A DNA stretch of 64,000 nucleotides, taken from positions 1 to 64,000 of the forward strand of contig LWTK01000048.1 of assembly GCA_003326205.1 (NCBI GenBank). Reading direction: 5' to 3'. The DNA comes from Nostoc sp. ATCC 43529. Its GTDB lineage: Bacteria > Cyanobacteriota > Cyanobacteriia > Cyanobacteriales > Nostocaceae. Below the pieces are notes generated by a model. The model saw only the letters and a program-made list of their open reading frames with translations, did not search any database and had not been told where the DNA came from. Numbering within the stretch: the stretch's first letter is position 1; the number at the start of each line of letters is the position of its first letter. Position numbers and translations under genes: made by a program. Shown here one piece after another: positions 62,505 to 64,000 of the stretch.

Positions 62505-63734
62505 GTGGTTGATGATGAACGCATAGTCAATGCAGAACAGATTCATCCAAGGGACTTTTCCTGGCGATTATGGCCTCTTGTGCCACTCTACCCATACGGT
62601 AGGCGGCGCACAATCCGCAAAGAAGTCCTCAAGGATACAATCTGGAATTTTGACCAAATTCAGGGCATTTTTTACGTTGTTGTGCCAATTCGCATGACTG
62701 TGGTTAAGCTTCAAACAGGCGGTCTTTTAGTTTATGCCCCTGTTGCGCCTACCCTGGAGTGCATCAGGCTTGTGAATGAGTTGGTAGCCGAACATGGTAA
62801 TGTGAAATACATCATCCTGCCAACTGTCTCCGGTCTAGAACACAAGGTTTTCGTCGGCCCCTTCGCCAGATATTTTTCCACTGCACAGGTGTTTGTAGCC
62901 CCGAATCAATGGAGTTTCCCGCTAAATCTCCCCCTTAGTTGGCTTGGCTTACCTGCAAAACGCACTCAGTTACTTCCAGAAGATAGCAGCAAAACACCCT
63001 TTGCTGATGAGTTTGATTATGCCATGCTCGGCCCGATTAATCTTGGTTCTGGTCGGTTTGCGGAAGTTGCTTTTTTTCACAAGCGATCGCATTCTCTCCT
63101 AGTAACAGATTCAGTACTTTCCATTCCAGAAGATCCGCCTGCGATCGTCCAATTAGATCCATATCCGTTATTATTTCATGCCAAGGATAATGCTTGTGAC
63201 ATTGTTACAGACATTCAGGCAAATCGCCGCAAGGGATGGGGGCGTATCTGCTTGTTTGCTTTATACTTTAAACCAAGCGGTTTAGAAATACGTCCTTGGG
63301 GTAAGGTGTTCCAAGATGCCCTCAAAGCATCAGAACGCTCGAAAAAAGCTTATTTTGGATTGTATCCCTTTAAATGGCAGGACTGGCAGCGATCGTTTGA
63401 AGCCTTACGGGGTAACGGTCGGTTGTTTGTAGCACCAATTTTACAGACACTAATTCTCAACCGCGCACCGAAAGAAACCATCGAGTGGGCTGATAAAGTT
63501 GCCAGTTGGGACTTCGAGTGGATTATTCCTTGCCACTTTGATGCGCCGATTAAAGCCCAGCCTTATCAGTTTCGTCAAGCTTTCTCATTCTTAGAAAAAC
63601 AGCCTAGTTTTGGTGCCGGTGTGTTTAACAGTAACACCTATCCGTTACCAGAAGAGGATTTTAAAACACTTAAGGAAATCGACGTAAGTTTAAATAAATT
63701 TAGCATCGTCCCGCCAGCCAAGGAGAAGGTGTAG
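62505..63734 (+). CDS. DUF4336 domain protein (metallo-beta-lactamase-like)
   Basis: 409 residues, soluble. DFSWRLWPLVPLYPYGRRRT is followed by a beta-lactamase-like sandwich (VVPIRMTVVKLQTGGLLVYAPVAPT, VKYIILPTVSGLEHKVFVGPFARYF, SLLVTDSVLSIPEDPP, WIIPCHFDAPIKAQP). The HxHxDH zinc motif is not present, so activity is doubtful. Found in cyanobacteria and plants; role unknown. A GTG at 62505 lies nine bases after TGGAGG and is preferred over the TTG at 62475. Confidence 0.85.
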   Translation: MVDDERIVNAEQIHPRDFSWRLWPLVPLYPYGRRRTIRKEVLKDTIWNFDQIQGIFYVVVPIRMTVVKLQTGGLLVYAPVAPTLECIRLVNELVAEHGNVKYIILPTVSGLEHKVFVGPFARYFSTAQVFVAPNQWSFPLNLPLSWLGLPAKRTQLLPEDSSKTPFADEFDYAMLGPINLGSGRFAEVAFFHKRSHSLLVTDSVLSIPEDPPAIVQLDPYPLLFHAKDNACDIVTDIQANRRKGWGRICLFALYFKPSGLEIRPWGKVFQDALKASERSKKAYFGLYPFKWQDWQRSFEALRGNGRLFVAPILQTLILNRAPKETIEWADKVASWDFEWIIPCHFDAPIKAQPYQFRQAFSFLEKQPSFGAGVFNSNTYPLPEEDFKTLKEIDVSLNKFSIVPPAKEKV

Positions 63735-63783
63735 GAAAAAACGCAAAATAGTTCCAAGTTAGAAGTAAAGAATTCCCCACTGT

Positions 63784-63811
63784 GTAGAGACGCGATTAAT
63801 CGCGTCTCTAC
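63784..63811. repeat. Palindrome with GCGATTAATCGC core, second copy
   Basis: A perfect 28-bp palindrome, the same element as 24592-24619, just downstream of the DUF4336 gene; it could act as its transcript end. Confidence 0.8.
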
Positions 63812-63923
63812 CCACTCCCCATTGAATATCAGTGGTAAACTAAAACAACTTTCATAAAAAGTCAATAAGTCTTTATTTTCGTTAGAGTTGGGATAATAAT
63901 CAAAGTGTGAGGATTGATACTAA

Positions 63924-64000
63924 ATGCGAGTATTGCTGGTGTATCCAATATTTCCCAAAACCTTTTGGTCATATGAAAAAATTTTGGAATTAGTCGATCG
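63924..64000 (+). CDS. B12-binding-domain radical SAM protein (5' end only)
   Basis: Only 25 codons are in the window. MRVLLVYPIFPKTFWSYEK is the conserved N-terminus of the cyanobacterial B12-binding radical SAM family with a DUF4070 tail, opening the Rossmann-like cobalamin domain. GAGG lies about 10 bp upstream. The cysteine motif for the 4Fe-4S cluster is beyond the edge, so the call rests on this short stretch. Confidence 0.75.
   Translation, partial: MRVLLVYPIFPKTFWSYEKILELVD

Overview
The window comes from a filamentous, Nostoc/Anabaena-type cyanobacterium (order Nostocales). It opens inside psbA (photosystem II D1). Many GCGATCGC (HIP1) octamers are scattered through it. It carries red/green cyanobacteriochrome phototaxis genes whose residue numbering matches Anabaena AnPixJ. 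Gaps between genes are full of the heptamer tandem repeats (STRR) and palindromes typical of Nostoc. All calls were made by reading the sequence; no database search was run.

Layout. 0-3 kb: psbA fragment, a small heat-shock protein, an unknown gene and a lumenal photosystem I accumulation-factor-like protein. 3.2-10.3 kb, minus strand: a stressosome-like operon, rsbR-rsbS-rsbT, then a PP2C phosphatase fused to an RsbT-like ATPase, then two large hybrid histidine kinases. The first kinase itself begins with an RsbT-like ATPase domain. A 126-bp MITE sits inside the operon, and ten 21-bp tandem repeats plus a G-quadruplex-like tract lie upstream of it. 10.8-13.1 kb: murT-gatD (peptidoglycan glutamate amidation). 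13.7-19.7 kb: SMR exporter, [2Fe-2S] ferredoxin, hemD, tRNA-Gly(CCC), GerMN lipoprotein, LuxR regulator facing a rhodanese. 20-26.3 kb: PAS histidine kinase, two Uma2 nucleases, and a potD-potB pair without potA or potC.

26.4-36.9 kb, minus strand: a Pix/Ptx-type phototaxis locus, pixG, then pixH-pixI-pixJ-[S23 four-helix-bundle gene]-pixL. PixJ has one plain GAF and three bilin-binding GAF domains. The S23 gene is flanked by inverted heptamer repeats and separates pixJ from pixL. 37.5-45.2 kb: murQ, a DUF3110 gene, and a 2007-residue TamB whose reading frame runs through an intergenic-type repeat. 45.2-46.5 kb: a sugar-type ABC permease bracketed by two copies of the same MITE. 47.3-52.4 kb: aldo/keto reductase, the rbp-terminator-rpsU pair, ilvA, a double winged-helix-like protein and a zinc-ribbon protein. 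53.2-55.9 kb: dnaK and a second hsp20. 56.2-59.2 kb: tonB divergent from exbB-exbD. 59.3-64 kb: type II thioesterase, globin, carotenoid oxygenase, DUF4336 protein, and the start of a B12-binding radical SAM protein.

The most interesting system is the stressosome operon. Its sensor scaffold (RsbR/RsbS with the key Thr and Ser residues kept), switch kinase (RsbT) and resetting phosphatase are joined directly to His-Asp phosphorelay proteins rather than to a sigma-factor cascade. The repeat content is also notable: three families of TA-flanked MITE-like elements, and repeats that have entered coding sequence.
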